Shown piece after piece: positions 49,893-59,701 of a stretch of DNA of 64,000 nucleotides (positions are counted from its first letter, which is position 1; every line of letters starts with the position of its first letter). Source of the stretch: Acetoanaerobium sticklandii (GTDB taxonomy: Bacteria > Bacillota > Clostridia > Peptostreptococcales > Filifactoraceae); assembly GCF_000196455.1 (NCBI RefSeq), contig NC_014614.1, positions 2,216,001 to 2,280,000 of the forward strand, read 5' to 3'. The notes under the pieces were generated by a model. It was not told the DNA's origin and made no database searches. It worked only from the letters and a program-made list of their open reading frames with translations. Position numbers and translations under genes: made by a program.

Positions 49893-51266
49893 TTATTGTT
49901 TGAATGCTTCCGTAATAGCATCTATAAATGCATCGTTATCTTTTGTATTTTTCATCATCGAAATAATCTGCTCCATAATATCAAACGCTGTTGAGTTACT
50001 AAGAGTTCTTCTAAGGTTGTATGCACAAGCAAGCTCTTTTTCATTTAGTAACATTTCTTCTTTTCTCGTTCCAGATTTATATATGTCTATTGCTGGGAAA
50101 ATTCGTTTTTCTGCTAGCTTTCTATCTAGATGAAGCTCCATGTTGCCTGTACCTTTGAACTCCTCAAAGATTACATCGTCCATACGAGAACCCGTTTCTA
50201 CTAAAGCAGTTGCTAATATAGTAAGAGAGCCACCGTTTCTAATATTCCTAGCCGCTCCAAAAAACTTCTTAGGGCCATATAAAGCTCCAGGATCAAGTCC
50301 TCCTGAAAGAGTTCTTCCAGTTGGAGATATCGTAAGATTGTAAGCTCTTGCAAGTCTTGTGATACTATCAAGAAGAATCACTACGTCTTTTCCATGCTCT
50401 ACAAGTCTTTTTGCTCTATTTAGAACCATTTCAGCAACTTTTATGTGGTGAGTAGGAAGCTCATCAAATGTAGATGATATTACATCTGCTCCGATTACAG
50501 ATTCTCTGATATCTGTTACTTCCTCAGGACGTTCATCCACTAGAAGTACTATTAGTTCGACCTCTTTATTATTATGAATTATAGAATTTGCTATAGTTTT
50601 AAGTAGAGTTGTTTTACCAGCTTTTGGGGGAGCTACTATTAATCCTCTTTGACCTTTTCCAACAGGACTTATTATATCAATTAATCTTGCAGAAAGCTCT
50701 TTAGATTTTTCTAAATAAAATCTCTCATCTGGATAAACAGGAGTGAGCGTGTCAAAAGATTTTCTTCTTGTAGCTGCATCTGGCTTATAACCATTTATAG
50801 ACTTTACATATAAAATAGCTCGAAATTTTTCTCCATTTTTAGGTGGCCTAGTTATACCTAGAATTTTATCTCCTGTTTTCATATTAAATCTACGAATTTG
50901 GGATGGAGATATATAAACGTCATTTTCTGTAGATAGATAATTCGAGCCTCTTAAAAATCCATAGCCATCTGGCAGGATTTCAAGTACTCCCTCTGCAAAA
51001 TTCACTTCTTGCTCATCTTTGATTTCTTCTGCTAAATTGTCTGGCAAAGATGCTAGCTGCTGTTCTTGACTATCCTTTTTATTAGCAAGCTCTTTTTTAT
51101 TGTCTGTATCAACACTTTTAATAAATTCATCTTTATTAGGTTGTTCATTATTTTTTTCTAATATCTCAATCAACTCATTTTTCTTTACTGCTTTTGGCAA
51201 TTTAATATTCTTTTCTTTTGCCAATTCTTTTAACTCAATGAGCTTCATCGAATGCAAATCAACCAT
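49893..51266 (-). CDS. rho: Transcription termination factor Rho
   Basis: A 457-residue Rho: N-terminal SAP-like helix, a roughly 60-residue Lys/Gln/Glu-rich insert (about 37-85), the RNA-binding cold-shock domain (about 90-160) and the hexameric ATPase with P-loop APPKAGKTT and the Q/R-loops. The N-terminal insert is common in Firmicute Rho. AGGAGGAAC precedes the ATG. Confidence 0.97.
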   Translation of the reverse strand: MVDLHSMKLIELKELAKEKNIKLPKAVKKNELIEILEKNNEQPNKDEFIKSVDTDNKKELANKKDSQEQQLASLPDNLAEEIKDEQEVNFAEGVLEILPDGYGFLRGSNYLSTENDVYISPSQIRRFNMKTGDKILGITRPPKNGEKFRAILYVKSINGYKPDAATRRKSFDTLTPVYPDERFYLEKSKELSARLIDIISPVGKGQRGLIVAPPKAGKTTLLKTIANSIIHNNKEVELIVLLVDERPEEVTDIRESVIGADVISSTFDELPTHHIKVAEMVLNRAKRLVEHGKDVVILLDSITRLARAYNLTISPTGRTLSGGLDPGALYGPKKFFGAARNIRNGGSLTILATALVETGSRMDDVIFEEFKGTGNMELHLDRKLAEKRIFPAIDIYKSGTRKEEMLLNEKELACAYNLRRTLSNSTAFDIMEQIISMMKNTKDNDAFIDAITEAFKQ

Positions 51267-51402
51267 TTTGTAGTTCCTCCTAAAGCTTCTATATTAAAAT
51301 ATTTAATTACTATTTGCTTTTGTCTATGGAAATTAATCTTTGGTTTTGAGATACTTCATGAGAAGATTCTATGAAAAGCTAGTATCGAGATGTTTACAAG
51401 AC

Positions 51403-51418
51403 TGTATTCACAATAAAA
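51403..51418. repeat. 16-base repeat, copy 1
   Basis: The sequence TGTATTCACAATAAAA occurs here and again at 59702-59717. Both copies lie just beyond a terminator of a minus-strand gene, in the same orientation. Confidence 0.6.
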
Positions 51419-51468
51419 TAGTAAAAGTAGCTGACAATAAGCTTGCGCTAATCATCCGCTACTTTATT
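51419..51468 (-). terminator. Terminator-like hairpin after the first glpX
   Basis: On the minus strand AAAGTAGC pairs with GCTACTTT (about 51461-51468 and 51425-51432) around a long loop that has its own small hairpin, followed by TACTATTTTATT. The T run is broken, so termination may be incomplete. Confidence 0.5.
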
Positions 51469-51527
51469 ATTATACCACATAATCCAAATCCTCGCTATTA
51501 ATAAAACTGCGAGACTAGATTCTGATT

Positions 51528-52499
51528 TTATTTATTTGCATAGATATAAGGCTTTTTATTTAGTCTGTGAATAGCCTCTACAAATCTTATCGTTCCAGTT
51601 TCTGCTCTCATCACTATGGAGTGAGTCTTTGCCATATTTTCGGAGTCAAAAATGACACCTTTAAGTAAATTTCCATCTGATATTCCACTTGCTGCAAAAT
51701 ACACTTCGTCTCCGCATACTAAATCTTCTAATTCAAGAAGCTGCTCAGGATCTACTCCCATCTTCTGGCATCTTTTGTATTCACTTTCTTCTTCTGCAAT
51801 TAATCTGCCTTGGAAATCTCCTCCTAGACATTTTATTGCCGCTGCTGCCAGAACACCTTCTGGAGCTCCCCCGGAGCCTAGCATTATGTCTATTCCTGTA
51901 TGTGAAAAGCAAGTATCTATAGCTGCCGCTACATCCCCATCCATAACAAGCTTAATTCTGCATCCCATCTGTCTACAGATTTTCATAAGATTTGAATGTC
52001 TCTCTCTATCAAGCATGGTAACTGTAAGTTCTTCAATTGGTTTATCAAGAGCCTTAGCAGTTTCAACTAGGATATCAGGAATAGGCATATCAAGACTTAC
52101 TCTGCCTTTTACTTTTGGTCCTACTGCTATTTTTTGCATATACATATCTGGAGCATGAAGTAGCTTTCCTTCAGGAGCCATAGCAATTATAGCTATCGCA
52201 TTATTAAATCCCTTGGCAACAGAAACAGTTCCATCTACAGGATCAACTGCTATATCTACTTTTGGATGTCCTTCGCCTAGACCAACTTTTTCTCCTATAT
52301 AAAGCATAGGAGCCTCATCCATTTCTCCTTCACCTATTACAACCGTGCCATCTATATCTACAGTCGAAAACATCTTCCTCATAGCTGATACAGCTGCTTC
52401 ATCTGCTCCATCCTTATCTCCACGACCCAAAAATTTTGCACTTTCGATAGCTGCAGCCTCTGTAACCCTAACTAGGTTCAACGCTAGATTCCTATCCAT
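51528..52499 (-). CDS. glpX: Class II fructose-1,6-bisphosphatase, GlpX family (paralog 1)
   Basis: A 323-residue GlpX-type phosphatase acting in gluconeogenesis. The metal site VIGEGEMDEAPMLYIG and DPVDGT are present, with HSIVMRAETGTIRFVE near the end. It is clearly a paralog of the gene just upstream, with matching motifs throughout. DPVDGT versus DPLEGT in the partner is one visible active-site difference. Own gap of about 110 bases separates the two. Confidence 0.92.
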   Translation of the reverse strand: MDRNLALNLVRVTEAAAIESAKFLGRGDKDGADEAAVSAMRKMFSTVDIDGTVVIGEGEMDEAPMLYIGEKVGLGEGHPKVDIAVDPVDGTVSVAKGFNNAIAIIAMAPEGKLLHAPDMYMQKIAVGPKVKGRVSLDMPIPDILVETAKALDKPIEELTVTMLDRERHSNLMKICRQMGCRIKLVMDGDVAAAIDTCFSHTGIDIMLGSGGAPEGVLAAAAIKCLGGDFQGRLIAEEESEYKRCQKMGVDPEQLLELEDLVCGDEVYFAASGISDGNLLKGVIFDSENMAKTHSIVMRAETGTIRFVEAIHRLNKKPYIYANK

Positions 52500-52606
52500 A
52501 ATAAAAATCTCCCCTTTTCCAACTAATCATAAATGGCTAGCTTATTGTCAAAATTTAAAAATTATATTTTTCATTATTATAAATAAAATTCCATTTATTT
52601 ATTTTA

Positions 52607-53602
52607 CTAGATATTTTTGTATTTATCCATAAGGTCAACCATAATGCTATTTTTATCTAATCTATGAATAGCTTCAACAAATCTTATAGTACCTGTTTTC
52701 GAGCGCATAACTATAGAGTGAGTCTTGGCTTTATCATTTTTAAGATATACTACTCCTTTTAACAAATCTCCACTTGTTATTCCAGTAGCAGCAAAGAAGA
52801 CATCTTCTCCCTTTGCTAAATCATCTAGATAAAGTACCTTTGATAGCTTTTCATCTGTAAAGCCCATTTCATGGCATCTTGAAATTTCTTCTTCGCTTAG
52901 AGGATTTAACTTTGCCTGCATATCTCCGCCCATGCACTTGACAGCTGCTGCAGTAATAACTCCTTCAGGAGCTCCTCCTATGCCCATAAAAATATCAATA
53001 CCAGTTTCTTCAAAGCATGTAGCCATAGCACTAGCTACGTCTCCATCACTGAAAAGTTTAATTCTGGCTCCTATTGCTCTAGCCTCATCTATAATGTCCT
53101 TGTGTCTATCTCTGTCTTGAACTATTAAAGTAATCTCAGAAATTCTTTTGTTGAGCGCTTTAGATACTCTGGTGATATTGTTGGTAACTGTATCATCAAT
53201 ATCAATGCAGCCTTTAGCTTCTGGACCTACTACTATTTTTTTCATATAAGTGTCAGGCGCTTTTAATAAGCAGCCTTTTTCTGACATCGCTAAAACTGCT
53301 ATAGCATTAGGAAGTCCCTTTGCAATAAGACTCGTACCCTCTAAAGGATCTACTGCTATATCTGTCTTTCTTCCATTTCCAGTTCCTAGCTTTTCTCCTA
53401 TATATAGCATAGGTGCTTCGTCTAGTTCTCCCTCGCCTATTACTACCTCTCCATCTATATCTATGCTTTCAAAGGCAAGTCTCATACCTTCTACAGCAGC
53501 TCCATCAGCTCCGTTTTTATCTCCTCTGCCCATATATCTAGCAGATGCTAGTGCTGCAGTTTCTGTTACCCTAACAAGTTCAAGCGCAAGATTTCTACTC
53601 AT
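52607..53602 (-). CDS. glpX: Class II fructose-1,6-bisphosphatase, GlpX family (paralog 2)
   Basis: A GlpX paralog of 331 residues with VIGEGELDEAPMLYIG and DPLEGT, as in classical GlpX. The ATG at 53602 is chosen because GGAGG lies five bases before it and it gives MSRNLALELV, aligned with the paralog's MDRNLALNLV. Tandem copies may differ in substrate (fructose versus sedoheptulose bisphosphate) or in regulation; sequence alone cannot tell. Confidence 0.92.
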   Translation of the reverse strand: MSRNLALELVRVTETAALASARYMGRGDKNGADGAAVEGMRLAFESIDIDGEVVIGEGELDEAPMLYIGEKLGTGNGRKTDIAVDPLEGTSLIAKGLPNAIAVLAMSEKGCLLKAPDTYMKKIVVGPEAKGCIDIDDTVTNNITRVSKALNKRISEITLIVQDRDRHKDIIDEARAIGARIKLFSDGDVASAMATCFEETGIDIFMGIGGAPEGVITAAAVKCMGGDMQAKLNPLSEEEISRCHEMGFTDEKLSKVLYLDDLAKGEDVFFAATGITSGDLLKGVVYLKNDKAKTHSIVMRSKTGTIRFVEAIHRLDKNSIMVDLMDKYKNI

Positions 53603-53733
53603 CATTTCCTCCAAATATAATAATATGAAATATTAACTTATTTGTATAACACCTTTAACCCAATATACAATTATAAAGTATGTCACAATATCTGTCAAAA
53701 TCATAATTCTTTATTAAATCTAAAAATCTTATA

Positions 53734-55164
53734 CTATTTCCAACTTATATTTGAAAGAAATTTATCTATTTTATCCCTTTTTAGAGGGACTCTTCCCATA
53801 TATATAGCCTTTCTAAGAGCCTCATATGCGGGCATTGCTTCGTGCTCTCCAACTAATTTTTTTATTTCCTCAAAGGTAATAATTTTATCCATCTCCTTAA
53901 GAGGAAGATATCTTGTTATATAGTTGTTTGCTATATATTCTACATGGACTTTAAAATTACCCATTTCTTCGTCTGGATTAAGCAATTTTCTAGTTGCTAC
54001 TATATCTGCATATCCAATTAAAAGTACATCTAAGGTTTCATCTTCAGTCTGCGAAAACATATTAAACAATGTATCTCCAGATACATCATTGTTTTTATAA
54101 ATAACTAGAGGAAACATATGAAGAGCCGAATATCTAGATAAAGTTACCGTATCTTCTTCGCTTAGCCCTAGCCTTTTTCCTATTTCCATAAGCATCTCAG
54201 CTCCTACTATCTCATGACCTTGGAACCTCGTTCTTCCTTTGTCATCGTTGAACTTAGCCGCTGGTTTTCCTATGTCGTGGAAAAAAGCTCCAAGCTTTAT
54301 AAGAGATAGTCTTTTTATATTACTCTTCATGCAATTACTAGTATGTTCTTCATAAGCTGTCCTAAGGTGGTCCTCAAAAAAGCCATTTGCATTTACTACC
54401 CCTTCAAGCACCTTTAAGGTATACACTGAATGAGTAAAAGAGTCCACCACGTGATACTTACATTCGCCTACATTTTTCATAGGCTCTATCTCAGGAAAAA
54501 TATACTGAAGCATTCCTATATGTCTATCCATTAGATTTATATAGTATGAGCTTTCTTTTTGGTCTAGGATTCTAAAAAGCTCTTTGGTGTATTCATAGCC
54601 TCTTATCCCTTCTAACCAATGTACATGCTCTTTCATAAAGATTTCAGTATCAGGGTCAATATCTAGCTCATGCTCAGCCATAAGTCTAATCCCTCTAAGA
54701 TATCCTATAGGATTTTGTCTTAAATTTTCCCCATCGACTATCCTGAGGATTCTATTATTTATATCCTCAAGTCCTCCATGAGGATTTATAAGCTTTTCAG
54801 GTTTGAAATCTATAAAATCATCCAAGGTCATAGCTACAGCATCAACTGTATATATTTTTTTTGACAGCTGGCTTATGATTCCCTGTGGGCAAATCTTAGA
54901 AAATATAAGAGAAACAAATCTATCGCTAAATATTTCTATACTCCCATCTTCTTTCTCAATCATAGTATAGCCTTCGCATCTATTCATAAATTCTCGGGCT
55001 ATATCTAGAGCTTCGAAGGATGTTAATATTCTTATTCTCTTTATTTTGTCTGCAATTAAATATTCTCTAATTCCAGAGCCAGCAATATAGAATTTATCAT
55101 TTCTTTCTTTTTCTATTTCTTTCAATATCTCTATAGGTCTTAATATATTAAGCATAGTTCTCAC
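53734..55164 (-). CDS. Poly(A)-polymerase/CCA-enzyme-like protein with HD domain, degenerate catalytic head
   Basis: The 476-residue protein follows the class II nucleotidyltransferase plan: head domain (about 25-135), neck with GYLRGIRLMAEHELDIDPDT (RNA/nucleotide-binding type) and an HD domain (about 230-390) with FTHSVYTL and FFHDIGKP. The head normally has GGxVRD and a DxD metal pair; here it reads GSGIREYL and RIRIL, so the catalytic carboxylates are missing. It may be an HD phosphohydrolase with a dead nucleotidyltransferase head. Divergent from the abrB-like gene. It is not expected to work as a CCA enzyme. Confidence 0.75.
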   Translation of the reverse strand: MRTMLNILRPIEILKEIEKERNDKFYIAGSGIREYLIADKIKRIRILTSFEALDIAREFMNRCEGYTMIEKEDGSIEIFSDRFVSLIFSKICPQGIISQLSKKIYTVDAVAMTLDDFIDFKPEKLINPHGGLEDINNRILRIVDGENLRQNPIGYLRGIRLMAEHELDIDPDTEIFMKEHVHWLEGIRGYEYTKELFRILDQKESSYYINLMDRHIGMLQYIFPEIEPMKNVGECKYHVVDSFTHSVYTLKVLEGVVNANGFFEDHLRTAYEEHTSNCMKSNIKRLSLIKLGAFFHDIGKPAAKFNDDKGRTRFQGHEIVGAEMLMEIGKRLGLSEEDTVTLSRYSALHMFPLVIYKNNDVSGDTLFNMFSQTEDETLDVLLIGYADIVATRKLLNPDEEMGNFKVHVEYIANNYITRYLPLKEMDKIITFEEIKKLVGEHEAMPAYEALRKAIYMGRVPLKRDKIDKFLSNISWK

Positions 55165-55199
55165 TCCCTGGAAAAATAATTAGTAAAGTATAATTATTG

Positions 55200-55228
55200 T
55201 TGACATTTTATTCCTGCACTGATAAGAT
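55200..55228 (+). promoter_or_regulatory. Promoter of the abrB-like gene
   Basis: A perfect -35 TTGACA (55200-55205), a 17-base spacer and TAAGAT (55223-55228), about 50 bases before the TTG start. Confidence 0.65.
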
Positions 55229-55276
55229 ATTCTATGTTTGTTAGATAATTTGTTAATTAAATTCAGGAGGTATAAA

Positions 55277-55519
55277 TTGAAGTCAACTGGCGTAGTAAGA
55301 AGAGTCGATGAGTTAGGAAGAGTAGTAATTCCAATTGAAATAAGAAGAATCCATCATATTTCAGAAAAAGATCCACTAGAAATTTTCGTAGAAGGCGACT
55401 CTATAATACTAAAAAAATTCGAATCATCATGTATATTCTGCAGCAGCACGGAAGATATTAAAGAGTTCAACGGAAAAAACATCTGTAATGGATGCGCTTC
55501 AAAAATTTCAACGCTATAA
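55277..55519 (+). CDS. abrB: AbrB-family transition-state regulator with C-terminal zinc-ribbon-like cysteines
   Basis: An 80-residue DNA-binding protein. Residues 1-50 form the AbrB swapped-hairpin domain (STGVVRRVDELGRVVIPIEI is the hallmark). The C-terminus has CIFC...CNGC, which could bind zinc. The start is TTG at 55277 with CAGGAGG at the right spacing. It is the only plus-strand gene in this half of the window and has its own promoter and terminator. Probably a growth-phase regulator. Confidence 0.92.
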   Translation: MKSTGVVRRVDELGRVVIPIEIRRIHHISEKDPLEIFVEGDSIILKKFESSCIFCSSTEDIKEFNGKNICNGCASKISTL

Positions 55520-55538
55520 TATCTTTTATACATATCTC

Positions 55539-55576
55539 AAAGAACCTGATTGATAAAATCAAACAGGTTCTTTTTT
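55539..55576. terminator. Bidirectional terminator between abrB and rsmI
   Basis: AAAGAACCTG / CAGGTTCTTT (55539-55548 and 55564-55573), 15-base loop, T run on the plus strand and an A/T-rich tract on the minus strand. It lies between convergent genes. Confidence 0.85.
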
Positions 55577-55603
55577 ACTTTACCGGTAGCTGCGTGATGA
55601 TAC

Positions 55604-56440
55604 CTACTTAATACCCAAAGCCAAGGCATAGGCATCATTTTTTTTAATCTTATATTCAATAGCTATCTGCTTAGCAACTTCCTTTGTGGATAAATCTTGC
55701 AAAAGCAGTTCTTTAATTCTTTTTTCAACAGCTTCTTTATTTATTTCAGGTTCTACTTCTTCTATAGCTCCTTCTAAAATAATAACCATTTCTCCTCTAT
55801 GCTCTAGCATAGAAAAATCTTCACTCAAGCTTTTAAGGCTTGTTCTTATATACTGCTCGTACTTTTTAGTAAGCTCTCTTGCTATTACTATTTTTCTGTC
55901 TCCTAGTATTTCAAAAAGCTCAGAAATAGTTTTTTCTATCCTATGAGGAGCTTCATAAAAAATAAGGGTTTCTTGCCTAGCTTTCAGTGCTTCAATTGTT
56001 TCTTTTCTAGTTTTATTATTCCTATCCAAAAATCCAACAAAAGTAAATCTGCTTGTATCTAGTCCAGAGTTTACAAGAGCAGTAATAAATGCAGAAGGTC
56101 CTGGAAGAGTTACAACCTCTACCTCACTTTCAATGCACTGCTTGATGAGTTTTTCTCCAGGGTCAGATATCCCTGGCATTCCTGCATCTGATACAAGAGC
56201 AATGTCATGACCTGATGTAATTAGTTCTATAAGCTCCTTTGATTTAAATGCTTCGTTGTGCTCATGAAGGCTAATCAAAGGTTTTTTTATATTTAGATGG
56301 TTCAAAAGCTTGATAGTATGCCTAGTGTCTTCTGCTGCTATATAGTCTACTTCTTCAAGCGTCCTTATAGTTCTTAGAGTGATATCTTCAAGATTTCCAA
56401 TAGGAGTAGGACATACATATAATTTAGCCAAGGTCTTCAC
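55604..56440 (-). CDS. rsmI: 16S rRNA (cytidine1402-2'-O)-methyltransferase
   Basis: A 278-residue RsmI of the tetrapyrrole-methylase superfamily. Motifs YVCPTPIGNLEDITLR, EDTRHT, SLHEHNE and ALVSDAGMPGISDPG are all typical. The start may be GTG at 56440 or TTG at 56431; the latter has AGGTG six bases upstream and gives MAKLYVCPTP. Its start overlaps the end of the trmN6-like gene. Confidence 0.95.
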   Translation of the reverse strand: MKTLAKLYVCPTPIGNLEDITLRTIRTLEEVDYIAAEDTRHTIKLLNHLNIKKPLISLHEHNEAFKSKELIELITSGHDIALVSDAGMPGISDPGEKLIKQCIESEVEVVTLPGPSAFITALVNSGLDTSRFTFVGFLDRNNKTRKETIEALKARQETLIFYEAPHRIEKTISELFEILGDRKIVIARELTKKYEQYIRTSLKSLSEDFSMLEHRGEMVIILEGAIEEVEPEINKEAVEKRIKELLLQDLSTKEVAKQIAIEYKIKKNDAYALALGIK

Positions 56441-57182
56441 CTAATTCCTTAATAGAATATGTTCTTATTATTTCCTCATCATAGCTGCCATCCTCTTTGT
56501 GTACATAAAGAGGGTCTAGTATTTTAAGCTCAGGCTTTGCAGCTCTTACAAACTTTATCAGCACTAGATTCGGAGCCTTTGATGGCTTTGGATGTACAAA
56601 TTTCATCAATTTCGGCTCTAGCTTATGAGCCCTTGCACTGACAAAGATATCGCAGAGCCTGATAGGTCTATGAACCATAAAAAAGCTTCCATTGTCCTTT
56701 AAAAGCTTCGATGCTGTCTTCATTATATCATCTAAATTACAGTGAATTTCATGCCTTGATATTTTTTTCTTTTCATTTTCATTAGTCAGCCCATTGGCAT
56801 GCATATATGGGGGATTGGATGTTATAAAGTCAAGAGAATGAGGCTTGATATAAGAAAGTGCATCCTTTAAATTTATATTTAAAATCTCTACTCTATCCTC
56901 TAATTTATTGAGCATAATAGACCTATTGGCCATCTGAGCAACTTCCTTTTGAATCTCTATTGCATATATATGGTCAACCTTGCTTTTTCCAGCTACCAAT
57001 ATAGGAATAATTCCAGTGCCTGTTCCAAAGTCCGCTCCTACATATCCTTTTTTTACTGTTACAAAATTTGACAGCAAAACAGCATCTATCCCAAAGCAAA
57101 AGCCATCCTTTTGCTGTATGATTTTAAGGTCATGTATCTGCAGGTCGTCAATTCTTTCATTTTCATTTAATAACTCAGGCAT
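56424..57182 (-). CDS. tRNA1(Val) (adenine37-N6)-methyltransferase-like protein (TrmN6/YabB)
   Basis: A 252-residue Rossmann methyltransferase with GADFGTGTGIIPIL (SAM site) and the N6-adenine motif NPPYMHANG. The adjacent order with rsmI and ricT is standard in Firmicutes, where the gene is yabB. The target in Gram-positives is assumed by homology. Confidence 0.9.
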   Translation of the reverse strand: MPELLNENERIDDLQIHDLKIIQQKDGFCFGIDAVLLSNFVTVKKGYVGADFGTGTGIIPILVAGKSKVDHIYAIEIQKEVAQMANRSIMLNKLEDRVEILNINLKDALSYIKPHSLDFITSNPPYMHANGLTNENEKKKISRHEIHCNLDDIMKTASKLLKDNGSFFMVHRPIRLCDIFVSARAHKLEPKLMKFVHPKPSKAPNLVLIKFVRAAKPELKILDPLYVHKEDGSYDEEIIRTYSIKELGEDLG

Positions 57183-57220
57183 TTTAATCTCCTTTTATAT
57201 TTTCCGTTTATTTTCATTAG

Positions 57221-57243
57221 AAAAGGAGCATAAGCTCCTTTTT
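57221..57243 (-). terminator. Terminator after the ricT gene
   Basis: AAAAGGAGC / GCTCCTTTT with a TTAT loop (57221-57242) immediately after the ricT stop; the minus strand continues TTTTC. It lies between ricT and the trmN6-like gene. Confidence 0.7.
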
Positions 57244-58119
57244 TTAGTCTTCTAGTTTCTTAAGTTCTTTTTCAACCTCATGGACATTAGAATCCTGAGT
57301 TTTCTTAGGCTTCTTTAATATTTGAACCTCGTGAGCTTTGAACTTTCTTATATCTACAGTGTCCTTATTGTCCATAAGAACTTTTACTTCCTCTGCAAGC
57401 ACTTGAGAATCAAGAACCTTTCCAACTCCATCTGGAGTCTTGATAATGCTTCCAACCTCAGGCATGTATTCTAGAATACCTTCATAGGTTTCATGCTCGT
57501 ATTTCAAGCAGCAAAATAGTCTGCCACAAATACCTGAAATCTTCGTAGGGTTAAGAGAAAGGCTCTGATCCTTTGCCATCTTTATAGAAACAGGCTGAAA
57601 CTCTCCTAGCCAAGTAGAACAGCACAGTGGTCTTCCACAGCAGCCTAATCCACCTAGTGACTTAGCTTCATCTCTGACACCTATTTGTCTAAGCTCAATT
57701 CTAGTTCTAAAAATCGCAGCAAGGTCTTTTACAAGCTCTCTAAAATCTATTCTGCCTTCAGCTGTAAAATAAAATATCAGCTTATTTCTATCAAAAGTAT
57801 ACTCAGTATCTATGAGATTCATATCAAGCTGGTGTACTATTATCTTTTCTTCACAAATCTTAAAAGCTTCCTCTGCAAGAGTTTTATTTTCTAGGTTTCT
57901 TTGGATATCCTCTTCATTGGCAAGCCTAATAATAGGCTTAAGAGGCGCAATAATATCTGATTCCTCTACCTCTTTACCAGGTACTACTGCAATACCGTAC
58001 TCCATTCCCCTAGCTGTTTCAACTATTACCTTTTCGTCTTGACTTATTTCTATATCAACTGGGTCAAAATAGTATATTTTCCCAGCTTTTTTAAATCTAA
58101 CTCCTACAACTTTTATCAC
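57244..58119 (-). CDS. ricT: PSP1-domain protein RicT (YaaT)
   Basis: A 291-residue PSP1 protein with the Cys-rich GLGCCGRPLCCSTWLGEF and GRLFCCLKYEHETY segments. In Bacillus RicT (YaaT) works with RicA and RicF in RNase Y control and binds a 4Fe-4S cluster with them. It overlaps holB by four bases, the usual holB-ricT arrangement. Confidence 0.94.
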   Translation of the reverse strand: MIKVVGVRFKKAGKIYYFDPVDIEISQDEKVIVETARGMEYGIAVVPGKEVEESDIIAPLKPIIRLANEEDIQRNLENKTLAEEAFKICEEKIIVHQLDMNLIDTEYTFDRNKLIFYFTAEGRIDFRELVKDLAAIFRTRIELRQIGVRDEAKSLGGLGCCGRPLCCSTWLGEFQPVSIKMAKDQSLSLNPTKISGICGRLFCCLKYEHETYEGILEYMPEVGSIIKTPDGVGKVLDSQVLAEEVKVLMDNKDTVDIRKFKAHEVQILKKPKKTQDSNVHEVEKELKKLED

Positions 58120-58943
58120 TTTATAACCTCCATTATATTAAAAAGCATCGCCTCACACGTCAAATTGTAATTACATCTACTAGATAGTTTTTTTCTAGTG
58201 TCTTCTATTATATCAATAATTGTCAGAAGCTGAAAGTGGGTAAAAGAAGAAGCTAGTGTATCCACAAGTTCATTTTCTGCTATGCAATATGACAAATAAT
58301 CGCTGCGTTCTTTAGTAATTAATATATCTCTCGTATAATCCATGAATGCATCTATGACTACATCAATATCATCTTTTTGATTTTTTAAGTCTTCCATATA
58401 TTGAATTATACCTATTTCATTCTTTTCAATAAGATTCTCAAAAAAACTCTCAATTTGTTCCTTTAATGCTTTATCAATATCTAAAGAAGTGTCCTCTGAA
58501 GGAAAATAGTACGATATACATCTAGATCTAACCGTATCTAGTAACCCTCTTGCATTTTCACATATAAGTATAAAAAGTACATCTGAAGGAGGCTCTTCCA
58601 AGGTTTTTAGAAAAGCATTTTGCATTACTGGAGTCATCTTCATAGCATCTTCAAATATATAGATTTTTTTTGCTTTAAAAGGCTTTATGTAACAATCTCT
58701 ATTTATAAACCTAATGGTTTCTATATTCATTTTTTCGTTTGTTACTACAAAATAATCACTACAGTTTTCTAGATGCTCAGTATCTAGTATCCTCTTGCTA
58801 AGTTCTGTTGCCATTACCTCTTTTTTTGAATCCTTTGACCCTTCAAAAATAAATGCATGAGATAAGGTTTGATTAGATGCCGCATAAAAAAGATTATCTT
58901 GTATTTCTTTATATAACTTATCTCTTTCCAATTTAATCTCCAT
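58116..58943 (-). CDS. holB: DNA polymerase III delta-prime subunit
   Basis: A clamp-loader subunit of 275 residues. The Walker A region is degenerate (GSKDSKKEV), as allowed for delta-prime, while FLKTLEEPPSDVLFILIC and the SRC motif (VRSRCISYYF) are kept. It overlaps tmk upstream and ricT downstream. The exact start is unsure: ATG at 58943, GTG at 58949 or a TTG at 58931 with a better ribosome site. Confidence 0.9.
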   Translation of the reverse strand: MEIKLERDKLYKEIQDNLFYAASNQTLSHAFIFEGSKDSKKEVMATELSKRILDTEHLENCSDYFVVTNEKMNIETIRFINRDCYIKPFKAKKIYIFEDAMKMTPVMQNAFLKTLEEPPSDVLFILICENARGLLDTVRSRCISYYFPSEDTSLDIDKALKEQIESFFENLIEKNEIGIIQYMEDLKNQKDDIDVVIDAFMDYTRDILITKERSDYLSYCIAENELVDTLASSFTHFQLLTIIDIIEDTRKKLSSRCNYNLTCEAMLFNIMEVIK

Positions 58944-59628
58944 CCTCACTCGATTTAAGGCTCTTAAGAATCAAGCTGTATATTTCCTCGTGAATATCTT
59001 TAATTTGGCGTAGCTTATCATCGCTTGTACAGTCAATATTTTCCCAGCCATATTTTTTTGCCACATAAAGAGCATTTTCATAAGATTTTTCTAGATAATC
59101 CTTATTTGCTTCATGAATATCCTTTTTGACATTTCCTGTAATTTTATTTTTTCTATTTTTCATCAGCTTAAATGAAAATTCTACAGGCATATTTAGAAAA
59201 AATACCTTTGTAGGTCTTGGAAGTCCATAAAAGTCGAACTCGTACTCATCAAGCCACTGCAAGAACTTATCTTTGTCATTATAGTCATCATATTTTGCCG
59301 CTTGATGGACCATATTAGAGGTAGTATATCTATCTGCAATTATTATTCCACCATTATTATAAAATTCTTCCCATGAAGTTTTAAAGGAAGCATATCTATC
59401 TACAGCATAAAAAGTAGAAGTTATATAGGGATTCACATCCTCTGGCTTTGAGCCAAAATCTCCTCTTAAATACATCTTCACTAAAGCCGAGGACTCACTT
59501 TTATAATTTGGAAATTCTATTTTTCTTACATTATATCCATCCATCTTCAGTTTATTATATAAAAGCTCAGTCTGCGTAGCCTTGCCACTAGCATCAGAAC
59601 CTGATTCAACCACAAATAATCTGCCCAT
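58933..59628 (-). CDS. tmk: dTMP kinase (thymidylate kinase)
   Basis: A 231-residue enzyme phosphorylating dTMP. The P-loop is ESGSDASGKATQTELL, a variant of the usual EGxDGSGKsTQ seen in a Clostridia-type tmk group. The DRY motif ADRYTTSNMVHQAAK is intact. It heads the tmk-holB-ricT unit with GGAGGAAA before the ATG. It complements tdk and comEB. Confidence 0.9.
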   Translation of the reverse strand: MGRLFVVESGSDASGKATQTELLYNKLKMDGYNVRKIEFPNYKSESSALVKMYLRGDFGSKPEDVNPYITSTFYAVDRYASFKTSWEEFYNNGGIIIADRYTTSNMVHQAAKYDDYNDKDKFLQWLDEYEFDFYGLPRPTKVFFLNMPVEFSFKLMKNRKNKITGNVKKDIHEANKDYLEKSYENALYVAKKYGWENIDCTSDDKLRQIKDIHEEIYSLILKSLKSSEDGD

Positions 59629-59701
59629 ATTTCCTCCTAAGTAATGCCTTCATACTTACTTTTTATATTATAAAGGATAATCTAGGTTTTTTCTATGTAA
59701 T

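Noticed and set aside
51652..52158. 168-codon open frame on the plus strand opposite glpX
   Set aside because: Antisense shadow of GlpX; composition follows the reverse complement of conserved codons.
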